Source: Chromatiaceae bacterium (GTDB lineage Bacteria > Pseudomonadota > Gammaproteobacteria > Chromatiales > Chromatiaceae). Taken from it: a DNA stretch of 34,172 nucleotides. Numbering within the stretch: position 1 is the stretch's first letter; every line of letters begins with the position of its first letter. The stretch lies in NCBI GenBank assembly GCA_013426805.1, contig JACDZG010000084.1:1-34172 (forward strand), in the 5' to 3' direction. The notes beneath the pieces were generated by a model. It did no database searches. It saw only the letters and a list, made by a program, of their open reading frames with translations, and was not told the origin of the DNA. A program made the translations under genes and the position numbers. Of this stretch, positions 23,342 through 31,910 are shown in pieces.

Positions 23342-25147
23342 TCAGCCCTCAGGCCGCGGGTAGAGCTGCGGTAGCGGGTCGACCGGCAACGCCCGTCCCG
23401 CGTGCTCGTGCACCAGCAAGGTCGGCTCCAACGCGCGCCAGGCCGCGGCCCCGTCCCAGGCCGCGCCGCCGGGAGCGTAAACGGCCCGGTCGATGTGCTC
23501 CAGTGCCTCTGCTGCTGCGCTGCCCGCCGGACCCAGGCGCGTGCCGATGTCGCCCAGTCCGCGGGGTGGGTGATCCGGCCAGCGCACGAGTCCCCAGTCG
23601 AGCAGGGCGGTGCGGGCGGCCCTGGGATCAGTCGCCTTGCAAGCCTGGCGCACCCGGGTCCGTGCCGCTGCCGCGCCGCGCCGCGGATTCATGCGGGCCG
23701 CGCCGACACGCCCGGTTCCGCCGTGCCCGGAGCGACGCAGCAGGGTCCAGGATAGGGTCGCGACCCAGGCGAGCGCGAACAACAGTGTCAGCCAGGGCCA
23801 GGGGACCTGCGCGCTGCTGGTGCCTGACGGGTCGACGCCCGTGTCAGGGGTGGCCAGTGGGGCGTCCGCGGTGTCTTGTAAGGGCGCCGCTGCGGCCCCT
23901 GCTGTCGGTTGCGCGGACGCCGGTTCACCCGGCGCCGGTGCTACCTGAACCCGGCGTGCCGGGATCACCGCCACGCGCTCCTGATCTGCTGTCGTGTCCC
24001 ACCAGGGTACGCGGATCTCCGGCAAGGTGAGTTCACCCGCGCGGGTCGGTACCAGGGCGATCTTGACGGTCTTGAGTGCGGTTGGGGCGGAGCCCGGCAG
24101 GTCTTCGACCTTCGGCGGTTCGGGATAGACCTTGGCGCCCTCGGGCGTGCCGGGATCGAGAGTCGGCAACTGGGCCGCGGTGGCGCCGCGGGCGGTGATC
24201 ACCAGGGTGCGGGTGACCGGCTCGCCGACGCGGAAACGCGGCGGCGCCGGGGTCCATTCGTCCGCCAGTTGGACCGACTCGGCGGGCAGCCAGGTTCCGG
24301 CGCTGCCGTCGGGTTGGGGGCGGACCTGGACGGTCAGATCCTGCCCCCGCTCGATCACACGGCGGCCGGTCCCCAAGTCGAAGACCTCCGGCAAACCCTG
24401 GAAGGGCGCGCCGCCGAAGGGATCGTTGAAGTCGGCGAATGGACCGCGGCGCCCCGCGGACCGGCTTTCCGGCAGCAGCGCCTCCAGCCGCGGCGATTGG
24501 ATGGTGAGCGGGCCGCTGCGCTGCGGGACCACCAGGTAGCGCCGTTCGATGACCGTGTAGCGCTGGCCCTGAATGGTTTCGGAGCTGCTTTGATCCTCCC
24601 CTTGCCGTTCCAGCGTCGCGCCCGCGGCTTCCGGCTCGGACAGGACCGCCCGGCGCGGCTGCTCCCGGTAGAGTACCCGGACCCGATAGACAACAGACTG
24701 CTGCACATAGGGCGTCGCGTTCTCGACCTGGGTGTCCACGAAGATCGGTTGGGATCCAGTGCCCGCGGCGGTCTGATCGGCCGGTACCACTTCCACCTCG
24801 ACCGGGCGGGTCTGCTTGCCGTCGAGCGAGAGCGGCGGGACCTGGAGCCGGCCGCCGCGCCGCGGGGCCAACTCCAGGGTCCATTCACGGGTTTGGCTGA
24901 CGGCGCCGTTGCTGATGCTCATCCGGGTGCCGCTGCTCTGGTTCAGGATCTCGAAATCCTGGTGCAACGGACTCAGGTCCGGCTCACCCGCGAGCCGGCC
25001 CTCGGCACGCAGTCGCAGGGTCAAGGTTTCATTGGCACGCACCTGGGTCCGGTCCAACTCCGCGCTGAAGTCGTCCGCCGCGCCGGCCGGCCCGACGAGG
25101 AGCAGCAGCATCAACAGTGAAAGCCAGGTAGCGATGAGTCTGTGCAT
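23342..25147 (-). CDS. batD: BatD-like aerotolerance protein
   Basis: Secreted, membrane-anchored protein of 601 residues. It has a signal peptide (1-23, LSLLMLLLLVGPAGAA), beta-rich domains starting SAELDRTQVRANETLTLRLR as in the BatD/oxygen-tolerance family, repeated VxPAxQ-type strands such as YVQQSVVYRVRVLYREQ, a Pro/Ala/Thr linker (about 400-440), one membrane helix (WPWLTLLFALAWVATLSWTLL) and a cytoplasmic C-terminal domain. It follows batB/C after 218 bases that contain a strong inverted repeat. Bat proteins were first linked to aerotolerance in Bacteroides; mechanism unknown. The ribosome binding site is weak (AAAGA). Confidence 0.9.
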   Translation of the reverse strand: MHRLIATWLSLLMLLLLVGPAGAADDFSAELDRTQVRANETLTLRLRAEGRLAGEPDLSPLHQDFEILNQSSGTRMSISNGAVSQTREWTLELAPRRGGRLQVPPLSLDGKQTRPVEVEVVPADQTAAGTGSQPIFVDTQVENATPYVQQSVVYRVRVLYREQPRRAVLSEPEAAGATLERQGEDQSSSETIQGQRYTVIERRYLVVPQRSGPLTIQSPRLEALLPESRSAGRRGPFADFNDPFGGAPFQGLPEVFDLGTGRRVIERGQDLTVQVRPQPDGSAGTWLPAESVQLADEWTPAPPRFRVGEPVTRTLVITARGATAAQLPTLDPGTPEGAKVYPEPPKVEDLPGSAPTALKTVKIALVPTRAGELTLPEIRVPWWDTTADQERVAVIPARRVQVAPAPGEPASAQPTAGAAAAPLQDTADAPLATPDTGVDPSGTSSAQVPWPWLTLLFALAWVATLSWTLLRRSGHGGTGRVGAARMNPRRGAAAARTRVRQACKATDPRAARTALLDWGLVRWPDHPPRGLGDIGTRLGPAGSAAAEALEHIDRAVYAPGGAAWDGAAAWRALEPTLLVHEHAGRALPVDPLPQLYPRPEG

Positions 25148-25244
25148 GAGATCTTTAGACTGAACTTAGAGCATGAAATTCCGGTCGTGCCGATTCGCGG
25201 CAAGCGGCCGGCTTGAGTTTGGCGCAAAGTGACCGCCCGGATTT

Positions 25245-25302
25245 ATCCACAGATGTCACAGATGAAGAAAAACATCTGTGGTCATCTGTGACATCTGTGG
25301 AT
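25245..25302. repeat. Perfect 21-base inverted repeat
   Basis: The left arm at 25245-25265 starts ATCCACAGATG and the right arm at 25282-25302 is its exact complement, with a 16-base spacer. The arms and spacer also contain direct repeats of CATCTGTG. It lies between batB/C and batD. Repeats with the CATCTGTG theme are, from general experience, scattered between genes in many bacteria. It could act as a terminator, mRNA stabiliser or mobile-element remnant; no T-run follows. Confidence 0.85.
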
Positions 25303-25365
25303 CACTTTCCTCCCCCGGGCCTCGACGGAAGCTGGCCGGAACGATGATCAAAGCCGTCGTTGTCG

Positions 25366-27420
25366 TTAAGGCAACCGTCCCTCCCGCCGCAGATGCTGTA
25401 ACAGAAAGCGCTGCCGCAGCAGACCGGCCGGGTCGTCCGGGACGCGCTGCAACTGGGCATCCAGGGCCTGCTGTTGCTCACGCTCCTCCATGCTGCGATC
25501 GACGGCACCGGTCTGGGCGCGGCGCGCGGTCCGGGCCTGCGCCGAGGTGCCCGGCGGTTGGTCAGGCGTGGTGCCGGTCGGAGGCCCTTCCTCGTTCGCG
25601 TCTGGATCGGCGTCGGTCGCATCCGGAAGCGACACCTCGGGTTCTGCCGCCTGATCCTGGGCGCCGAGATCACCCGCCGTGGGCGGCGCCGGCTTGCCGG
25701 TGCGCCCGGCCGCCTGATCCGGCGTGCCCGGTGTTCCCGCGTCTTGCCCGGCCGGCGCTTGTCCGGTGTCCGCTGGAGACTTCGCGGTCTCGCCCGGGCG
25801 CGCGCTCGACGCCGCGTCCTGCCTGTCGGCGTCCCGGGGTTGGGCCCCGTCCTGTCCGGGGCCGGCTTGCTGGTCCTGAGGCTGATCCGCGTTCCGCTCG
25901 CCTGCTTGATCGGCAGCGTCCGGCGGCTGATTGCCGCCCTGGGAGCCCTGGTCCGCGCCGGTCGATGGGTCCTCGCCCTCACCGTGCTCGCCCGGCTGCC
26001 CTTGCTCAGACGATGGGTGTTGCTGCTGTTGTTGTTGGTCCCGCAGCCGCTTGACCTGCTCCAGGTTGGCGTGGGCGTCGGCATGATCCGGGGCCTGTTC
26101 GAGCGCGCGCTCATAGGCGGCAATCGACTCGTCGAGCCGACCCAGACGAGCCAGGGCGTTACCGCGGTTATAGTCGACCTCGGCCCCCCCGAGTCCGGCC
26201 AGATCGGCGACGGCCCCCGTATAGTCGCCGCCGCGATAACGGGCCGCGGCGCGCCAGGCCGGGTCTTGAAAGCGCTCCGCCGCGGTCGTGTCGTCACCCG
26301 TCGCGAAGGCTCGGGCCGCCTGCTGATCCGGCCGGCGCCACAGGTCGTCCCAGCCGAAGGCCCAGCCGGGGCCGGGCGGCAGCACCAGGGCCAGGGCCAT
26401 GACCGGCACCAGCCAGCCGCGCCGGAAGGCCAGCGCGGCGATCGGCAGCAGGGCCAGCAGCAGCCACGGACCCTCCTCGCGCCATTGATCGGCCGTCAGG
26501 TGTTGCTGCTCGACCATCTTGTCCATGGGCACCGGAGCCCCCGCGGTGATCAGTGTCTGGGTGTCCCGACCCGCCGGATCCAACTCCACATAGCGGCCGT
26601 TGCCGACCTGCGCCAGCGTCTCCAAGGCCCCGCGGTCGAGCCGCGACAGCGCGATGGCGCCGTTGCCGATCGCGGCGAAGCCACCGCTCGCATCAGGCAC
26701 CGGCGCTCCCGGCGTAGTCCCGACCCCGAGGACCGACAGCCGGTGGCCGGCCGCCGCCAAGGCGCGGGCCGCCCCGTTGACCAGGGTGCCGAGTCCGGCT
26801 CCGCTCTCCGTGACCCCGTCGCTGATCAGGATGACCTCGCCGCCGCCGGCACCGGCCTGGGTCAACAGCTCGCCGGCCAGCGCCAGTGCACGCTCCGGGC
26901 GGCGCGGACCCGGCACCGGAATCAGCTCGGGGGTCAGGCGCGGGACCTGTGCGGCGATGGTCTGGGCGTCGCCGGTCAGCGGCGCGACGATATAAGGGTC
27001 CGGACCGAAGGCGATCAGGGCGACCTGCCCCTCGCGGGTGGCGTTGAGCAGGTCCAAGACCGCAAAACGCGCCCGGGCCAGCCGCGAGGGCGCCAGATCC
27101 GCGGCGTTCATGCTCGCCGACAGGTCCAGCAGGATCACCCGCGTGGCCCCGGTGGTGAACACCGGTTGCGGCAGGCGCTCCCAGACCGGCCCGGCCAGCG
27201 CGGTCACGCCCGTCAACCAGGCCAGCCCGAGCAAAGCGAACGGGAGGCGGCGCGGGCGAGCCGCTTCGCCAACCAGGAGATGCGGCAACAGATGGGCGTC
27301 CACCAGGCCCTGCCAGACCGTGCCCGCCTGGCGGCGGCGCCACAGTCCAATGACCAGGGCGGCGAGGGGGATCAGCGCGAGGAACCACAGTGGACGCAGA
27401 AAATGCAGCTCAACCGGCAT
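25366..27420 (-). CDS. BatB/BatC fusion: vWA plus TPR protein
   Basis: Membrane protein of 684 residues joining two Bat proteins. The BatB part has two N-terminal helices (11-26 and 60-78), then a von Willebrand A domain with the MIDAS motif D-L-S-A-S (99-103), a Thr in IVAPLTGD and VILISDGVTE, and a later membrane pair (about 320-345). The BatC part has TPR repeats (YRGGDYTGAVADLAGL; DYNRGNALARLGRLDESIAAYERAL) followed by a Gln/Pro/Asp/Gly-rich, low-complexity linker of about 200 residues beginning with a poly-Gln run. It ends with the conserved tail LQRVPDDPAGLLRQRFLLQH. ATG 27420 overlaps batA by 11 bases. In many genomes batB and batC are separate genes. Confidence 0.92.
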   Translation of the reverse strand: MPVELHFLRPLWFLALIPLAALVIGLWRRRQAGTVWQGLVDAHLLPHLLVGEAARPRRLPFALLGLAWLTGVTALAGPVWERLPQPVFTTGATRVILLDLSASMNAADLAPSRLARARFAVLDLLNATREGQVALIAFGPDPYIVAPLTGDAQTIAAQVPRLTPELIPVPGPRRPERALALAGELLTQAGAGGGEVILISDGVTESGAGLGTLVNGAARALAAAGHRLSVLGVGTTPGAPVPDASGGFAAIGNGAIALSRLDRGALETLAQVGNGRYVELDPAGRDTQTLITAGAPVPMDKMVEQQHLTADQWREEGPWLLLALLPIAALAFRRGWLVPVMALALVLPPGPGWAFGWDDLWRRPDQQAARAFATGDDTTAAERFQDPAWRAAARYRGGDYTGAVADLAGLGGAEVDYNRGNALARLGRLDESIAAYERALEQAPDHADAHANLEQVKRLRDQQQQQQHPSSEQGQPGEHGEGEDPSTGADQGSQGGNQPPDAADQAGERNADQPQDQQAGPGQDGAQPRDADRQDAASSARPGETAKSPADTGQAPAGQDAGTPGTPDQAAGRTGKPAPPTAGDLGAQDQAAEPEVSLPDATDADPDANEEGPPTGTTPDQPPGTSAQARTARRAQTGAVDRSMEEREQQQALDAQLQRVPDDPAGLLRQRFLLQHLRREGRLP

Positions 27421-28396
27421 TGCGCACCCCCAGGCCCGGCAGGGCGATCAGGACACTCAGGACCAGCGCCGCGGCCGCCGACCAGACGAACAGCGACTCC
27501 CGCGGCCGATAGGTGCGCTCGTCGCGGCGGCTCGGCTCCAGCCGATCCAGTTCGTCGTAAACGGCCTCCAGTTCAGCGCGGCCGGTGGCGGAGAAGAAAC
27601 GTCCACCGGTGAGTTCGGCGATGCGCTCGAGTGTCTCGGGATCGACATCGCCCCCCTGGCGCATCAGCCGCATCCCCAGGGGCGTGCGGATGCCGATCTC
27701 GCCGCCGCCGATGCCGATGGTGTAGATGCGCACCCCCGCCTCCTGGGCCAACCGCGCGGCGGCCAGCGGTTCCAGTTGACCGGCCGTATTGGCACCGTCG
27801 GTGAGCAGGATCAGCACCCGATTGTCGTCCGGTTGGTCGCGCAGGCGCTTGACCGCGAGCGCAATGGCATCGCCGATAGCCGTCTCCCGACCGGCCAGCC
27901 CGACCACGGCGTCGCGCAGCATGGTGGCCACCGTGCGGCCGTCGAAGGTGAGCGGCGTCTGCACATAGGCGTTGCTGCCGAACAGGATCAGGCCCAGCCG
28001 ATCCTGGGTGCGGCGCTCGACAAAGCGGGCGGCCACCGCCTTGATGACCGCCAGCCGCGAGACCATCCGGCCGTTCAGTTCGTAGTCTTCCTGCTCCATG
28101 CTGCCCGACACGTCAACCGCAAGCATCAGATCGCGCCCGGCTACCGGCAGATTCACCGGATCACCAACCCACTCCGGCCGTGCCGCCGCCAGCACCAGGA
28201 GCGCCCAGGCGAGGACGGCGGCGGCGCGTTGCCACCAGGGGCGCCGCCGCGCCGCGCCGGTTGCGACCCCCGGCAACTCGCCATAGAAAGGCACCCGCAG
28301 GGCGGCGCCGCCGACCGCTTGAGCGCGGGGCAGCAGCAAGGCCAGCAGCGGCAGGGGCAAGGCCGCCAGTACCCAGGGCCAGGCGAGCGTGATCAT
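27410..28396 (-). CDS. batA: BatA-like vWA domain membrane protein
   Basis: Protein of 328 residues: an N-terminal membrane helix and BatA N-terminal region (WPWVLAALPLPLLALLLPRA, GVATGAARRRPWWQRAAAVLAWALLVLAAARP), then a vWA domain with MIDAS D-V-S-G-S at 95-99, Thr in VQTPLTFDGRTV and VLILLTDGANT. A further helix near the C-terminus (LFVWSAAAALVLSVLIALPGL) anchors it. ATG 28396 overlaps the DUF4381 stop as ATGA (28393-28396). vWA proteins of this operon are thought to work with the MoxR ATPase as metal-dependent adaptors, as in MoxR-vWA pairs generally. Confidence 0.94.
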   Translation of the reverse strand: MITLAWPWVLAALPLPLLALLLPRAQAVGGAALRVPFYGELPGVATGAARRRPWWQRAAAVLAWALLVLAAARPEWVGDPVNLPVAGRDLMLAVDVSGSMEQEDYELNGRMVSRLAVIKAVAARFVERRTQDRLGLILFGSNAYVQTPLTFDGRTVATMLRDAVVGLAGRETAIGDAIALAVKRLRDQPDDNRVLILLTDGANTAGQLEPLAAARLAQEAGVRIYTIGIGGGEIGIRTPLGMRLMRQGGDVDPETLERIAELTGGRFFSATGRAELEAVYDELDRLEPSRRDERTYRPRESLFVWSAAAALVLSVLIALPGLGVRNAG

Positions 28397-28965
28397 GGCG
28401 GCGTCTCCTGCTGGGCGCGGATCCAGCGGGCGGCCAGGTCGGCCACCGCGACGGGGTCCAGGTCCGGTTGGGCCGTCGGCGCCGGGTCGCCGGAGCGCGG
28501 CGCGGAATCGCCGGGCGCCCGATAGGGGCGATCGGCCAGCGCCTGCCCGGGACCACGGGTGAACCCGTCACCCCCGCCGGTCGCATCGAGGAAAGCGAGC
28601 CAGGCGGACCCGGTCAGCCCGGCCACCCGCTCGCGTGGATAACGGATCAGGGCCAAACGGCGCAACAGTTGCGAGACCTCCGCGGCAAAGCGGCGCTGAT
28701 CGCCGCCGGTGTGCAGCGCCTGAGTCAGGGTCGCCAGCCGGCTCAGGGCGGCCCGTACCGCGGCACCCTGGCGGCGCCGACGGCGCCACAGCGCCCAACC
28801 GAGGATGAGCGCAACCAGGACGCACCCGGCGACCAGCCACCACCCCGGCGCCGGCGGCCACCAGGCCACCGGCTCCGGCAGGTGCCAGTCGCGCAGCCCG
28901 GCCAGCGGGTCGGCCATGGCCGGCGATGGGGTCGCGGGAGCAGGAATGAGGGTGGGGTCGGCCAT
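28393..28965 (-). CDS. DUF4381 family membrane protein (Bat operon)
   Basis: Protein of 190 residues: a short periplasmic N-terminus (LRDWHLPEPVAWWPPAPGWW, the DUF4381 hallmark), one membrane helix (VAGCVLVALILGWALW) followed by Arg-rich stop-transfer residues, and a cytoplasmic helical domain with VSQLLRRLALIRYPRERVAGLTGSAW. It lies 117 bases after DUF58 and overlaps batA by four bases. Its place between the DUF58 gene and batA is standard for the gammaproteobacterial Bat operon. Function unknown; probably a structural partner of the vWA proteins. Confidence 0.92.
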   Translation of the reverse strand: MADPTLIPAPATPSPAMADPLAGLRDWHLPEPVAWWPPAPGWWLVAGCVLVALILGWALWRRRRRQGAAVRAALSRLATLTQALHTGGDQRRFAAEVSQLLRRLALIRYPRERVAGLTGSAWLAFLDATGGGDGFTRGPGQALADRPYRAPGDSAPRSGDPAPTAQPDLDPVAVADLAARWIRAQQETPP

Positions 28966-29082
28966 CGGCGGTGGTTAGCAGTCAATCATCACAGCGTGAT
29001 CCATGGTCCGATTCCTTACTTTGCGCCTTCGCGCCTTTGCGTGAAATACCTTTTCCGACAAGCATATGCGGACGAATCGGCC
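28966..29082. other. Gap inside the Bat operon with repeat-like motif
   Basis: 117 bases split an otherwise overlapping gene series. At about 29018-29045 the sequence CTTTGCGCCTTCGCGCCTTT followed by GCGTGAAA is a type of motif often seen dispersed between genes in unrelated bacteria, with internal near-duplication of GCGCCTT. No promoter is clear. Confidence 0.45.
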
Positions 29083-30018
29083 TCACCCGGCCCGCGCCCG
29101 CAACCCGCGAGCAAGCGCGGGGCCGACCGGTTCGTCGGTCACCAACTGCAGCAGGTGGACCCGATGACGCCGCGCCAACAACTCCAACGTTTGGGTGCGC
29201 GCCGCATAGCGCTCCTCATAGGACGCCCGGCTGCGCATCCCGGTCAGGTCCAGCACCCCGCGGCGCCGGCCATCGGTCACCGGATACAGACCCGGCGGTG
29301 GCGCCGCCGCTTCCAGGGGATCGTGCACCATGATCAGCAGCAATTCGCTGCCCGCGGCAAGCTGTGCCAGCCACCGGCCGGACTGCGGGTGCACGCCGAC
29401 AAAATCGCTGATCACCGCCACCAGGCTGCCCGGACGCACCAGCCGCACCAGATGACCGGCCGCGACTTCCAGTGAGTCATAACCCCGGCCGCCGGCGGTC
29501 GGGGGCTCGGTGAGGCGCTCCAGCAAGGGCAGCAACCCGCCGGCGCGGGCCGCCGGCCGCCGCTCCAGATGGCGGGTCTCGTCGAACACCAAGCCGCCCA
29601 CCCGATCCGCGCGGTCCACCGCGGCCCAGCCGAGCAGGGCCGCGGCACGCGCCGCGAGCACCGACTTGAAGGCGACGCGGGTGCCGAAGCGCATCGCCGG
29701 CCCCTGATCCACCAGCAGCCACACCGGGCGTTCCCGTTCCTCGCGAAACAGTTTCACATGGGGCGTGCCGACGCGGGCGGTGACCCGCCAGTCCATATTG
29801 CGCGGGTCGTCCCCCGGCTGATAGACCCGCGACTCGTCGAACTCCATCCCGCGCCCGCGAAAGCGCGACAGATGACCGCCGCTGCGCGTCGCCAGCACCC
29901 GCCCGCGCGGGGCCAGATCGAGCCGCCGCGCCTGTTCGCGCAGGGCGATCAACTCGGTGAGCCCGGCGCGGATGCCGGCTTGCGCCTCCGGCGCAGGGGT
30001 CGACGCCAGGAAGGACAT
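29083..30018 (-). CDS. DUF58 domain protein (Bat operon)
   Basis: Cytoplasmic protein of 311 residues with the DUF58 core E-F-D-E-S-R-x-Y-Q-P-G-D-D-P-R-N-M-D-W (residues about 59-77), then RVTARVGTPHVKLFREE and a degenerate vWA-like domain (PVWLLVDQGPAMRFGT, LVAVISDFVG). It starts 3 bases after the moxR stop, so it is surely co-translated. DUF58 proteins accompany MoxR ATPases throughout bacteria and may be their substrate-binding partner; no biochemical role is certain. Confidence 0.94.
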   Translation of the reverse strand: MSFLASTPAPEAQAGIRAGLTELIALREQARRLDLAPRGRVLATRSGGHLSRFRGRGMEFDESRVYQPGDDPRNMDWRVTARVGTPHVKLFREERERPVWLLVDQGPAMRFGTRVAFKSVLAARAAALLGWAAVDRADRVGGLVFDETRHLERRPAARAGGLLPLLERLTEPPTAGGRGYDSLEVAAGHLVRLVRPGSLVAVISDFVGVHPQSGRWLAQLAAGSELLLIMVHDPLEAAAPPPGLYPVTDGRRRGVLDLTGMRSRASYEERYAARTQTLELLARRHRVHLLQLVTDEPVGPALARGLRARAG

Positions 30019-30021
30019 GGC

Positions 30022-31047
30022 TCAAGGCGCCGGAACGCGCGCCAGCAGCGCGGCGATGAAGTCGTCCGGGTGTTTGCCCTCGGCCTCGGCCTCATAGGAC
30101 AACAGCACCCGGTGGCGCAGCACGTCCGGGGCCACGGACTGGAGGTCCTCCGGCGAGACGTAATCGCGCCCTCCGAGCCAGGCGCGGGCGCGGGAGCACC
30201 GGTCCAGGGCCAGGGTCGCGCGCGGGCTGGCGCCGAAGCGCAGCCAGCCGCCCAGGTCCGCGGCATACTCCAGCGGCCGCCGGGTGGCCATCACCAGATG
30301 CACCAGATAGTCCTCCACCTCGGGGGCCATGTAGAGGCCGAAGATGGCGCGGCGGGCGGCGAAGATGCTCGCCTGACTCAGCCGCACCCCGGCCGCCGCG
30401 GGTCCCTCGCGCAGCGCCTCGTCGCGGTTCAGGTGCAGGATGGCGCGCTCGGTCGCCCCGTCCGGGTAGTCCACCCGCACATGCATCAGAAAGCGGTCGA
30501 GCTGGGCCTCCGGCAACGGATAGGTCCCCTCCTGCTCAATCGGATTCTGGGTCGCCATCACCAGGAACAGGCGGGGTAACGGATAGGTCTCCCGACCCAC
30601 GGTGACCTGCCGCTCGCCCATCGCCTCCAGCAGGGCGGACTGCACCTTGGCCGGCGCCCGGTTCACCTCGTCGGCCAGCAGCAGGTTGTGGAAGATCGGC
30701 CCGCGGTCGAAACGGAAAGTGCCGTCGTTGGGCCGATAGATCTCGGTGCCGGTCAGATCGGCCGGCAGCAAATCCGGGGTGAACTGGATGCGGTGAAAAT
30801 CCCCTTCGAGCCCAAGGGCCAACTGCTTGATGGCGGTGGTCTTGGCCAGCCCCGGAGCGCCTTCCACCAGCAGGTGCCCATCGGCCAGCAGGGCGATCAG
30901 CAGCCGTTCGACCAGATTGGCCTGGCCGAGGATGACCCGGCCGACGCGATCACGCAGGGCTGCGAACTCGGCCGCGAGGGCGTGCGACTGGGCCGATGGC
31001 GGGTCGGGCGGTACGGTGGTGGACGGGTCGGATAGGGTCTGATCCAA
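30022..31047 (-). CDS. MoxR-family AAA+ ATPase
   Basis: Chaperone-like ATPase of 341 residues with Walker A EGAPGLAKT (62-70), Walker B LLLADEVNRAP, sensor 1 region VMATQNPIEQEGTYPLPEAQLDRF and the lid domain with a VSPEDLQSVAPDVLRHR motif. MoxR ATPases are thought to remodel partner proteins through linked vWA proteins, which here are BatA and BatB/C. The start is TTG 31047 with GGAG 7 bases upstream; no ATG occurs before the conserved core. This is the first gene of the Bat operon. A GC hairpin (GGCCCG-CGGGCC, 31069-31085) lies just upstream. Confidence 0.94.
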   Translation of the reverse strand: MDQTLSDPSTTVPPDPPSAQSHALAAEFAALRDRVGRVILGQANLVERLLIALLADGHLLVEGAPGLAKTTAIKQLALGLEGDFHRIQFTPDLLPADLTGTEIYRPNDGTFRFDRGPIFHNLLLADEVNRAPAKVQSALLEAMGERQVTVGRETYPLPRLFLVMATQNPIEQEGTYPLPEAQLDRFLMHVRVDYPDGATERAILHLNRDEALREGPAAAGVRLSQASIFAARRAIFGLYMAPEVEDYLVHLVMATRRPLEYAADLGGWLRFGASPRATLALDRCSRARAWLGGRDYVSPEDLQSVAPDVLRHRVLLSYEAEAEGKHPDDFIAALLARVPAP

Positions 31048-31164
31048 GGCGATGCTCCGCTGTCGGACGGCCCGGACCGCGGGCCTGCAGGCGTGGATTG
31101 TCTGAAATTCGCGGGCGTTTGGATAGGTCGGCAGCTTAACGCTTCATTACAGATGGGTAAGCCA

Positions 31165-31370
31165 TCATGCGCGCCGGATCAGGTCCAGCAAGGCGGCGGG
31201 CGGGATGATCGGGCACGCGAATGGCTCGGTGATGTCGAGCAGGTCCTTATCGCCAGTCACCAACAAGTCGGCTCCCGCGGTCACGGCCAGTTGCAGGAAC
31301 TTGGTGTCGTCCGGGTCACGGCAAGGGGGTGTGGACGGCGGCGGTCCCGGCACCCGACACGGCAACTGGT
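31165..31370 (-). pseudogene. PIN-domain toxin, N-terminus missing
   Basis: The frame carries only the last third of a VapC/PIN-type ribonuclease: PPCRDPDDTKFLQLAVTAGADLLVTGDKDLL followed by PIIPPAALLDLIRRA. This is the usual C-terminal part, with the acidic D-P-D-D and T-G-D-K-D residues. The N-terminal 70 or so residues, with the first catalytic Asp and the Glu, are absent: the sequence runs directly from the antitoxin gene's end into this part. The open frame extends to 31443, but that stretch overlaps the antitoxin and is shadow. It should be inactive as a nuclease. Confidence 0.8.
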
Positions 31371-31609
31371 CAGGAGCCGGTCGGCCCTGCCGGGTCGCGC
31401 GCCCAGCGTAGCGCGTCAACGACATCCTGCCCATCGATCCCAAGTTCCGCGAGCTTCACCCGCACCGCATCCGCTCGCTGGATGTGCACTGGGGTCAAGC
31501 CGATACATCCGTCTTTGACCTCGATCTCGAAGTAGTCCGTGCGTCCGACGGCAGCGATCACGCTCTTGGGGACGGTGAGTTGGTTCTTGGCGGTCAATTT
31601 GGCAAGCAT
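31370..31609 (-). CDS. AbrB/MazE-type antitoxin
   Basis: DNA-binding antitoxin of 79 residues. The swapped-hairpin AbrB fold is visible in MLAKLTAKNQLTVPKSVIAAV, followed by DYFEIEVKDGCIGLTPV. The C-terminal toxin-binding part is helical (RADAVRVKLAELGIDGQDVVDALRWA). ATG 31609 is the family start; upstream in-frame residues are shadow. Such antitoxins repress their own operon. Its partner, the PIN toxin just downstream, is truncated, leaving the antitoxin alone. The last residues (DPAGPTGS) may be altered by the same deletion. Confidence 0.87.
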   Translation of the reverse strand: MLAKLTAKNQLTVPKSVIAAVGRTDYFEIEVKDGCIGLTPVHIQRADAVRVKLAELGIDGQDVVDALRWARDPAGPTGS

Positions 31610-31910
31610 CGCCGTTCTCGGAAAACAAGGATTCCTTACTCTAGGGCTAGAGCGCCATTTCGGCAACGCCGTAGGTCGACCCCAGGCGTCAGGAAAGAAG
31701 TCGCCTCCCCCCGTGAGGACTTGTGTGAGGATGGGGCATCACCGGTCCGGGGCGGCGCGAGCGCCGGATTTCGTGGTACCTTCCCTATTTCCGTGGACGG
31801 TGACTGGTTCGAGCTTGCGCGACCACGGAAGCGGACCGCCTTTGACAAACCGCGGGGTTCTTGGTGAACTTCGCGGGCTAGGCCTGTCGTCACGGTAGCG
31901 AGGAGTACAA
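31610..31910. other. Intergenic region between antitoxin and membrane protein
   Basis: About 300 bases, divergent between the antitoxin (leftward) and the membrane protein (rightward). Open frames here give no recognisable protein. The palindromic TCTAGGGCTAGAG lies at about 31639-31652 and could be an operator for the antitoxin, though this is a guess. Confidence 0.35.

Noticed and set aside
25474-27612. 712-codon open frame on the plus strand
   Set aside because: Antisense to the batB/C fusion; sequence is Arg/Gly/Gln-rich without any domain.
31069-31085. GC hairpin ahead of moxR as a terminator
   Set aside because: Six-base stem without a T-run; noted only with moxR because its role cannot be judged.
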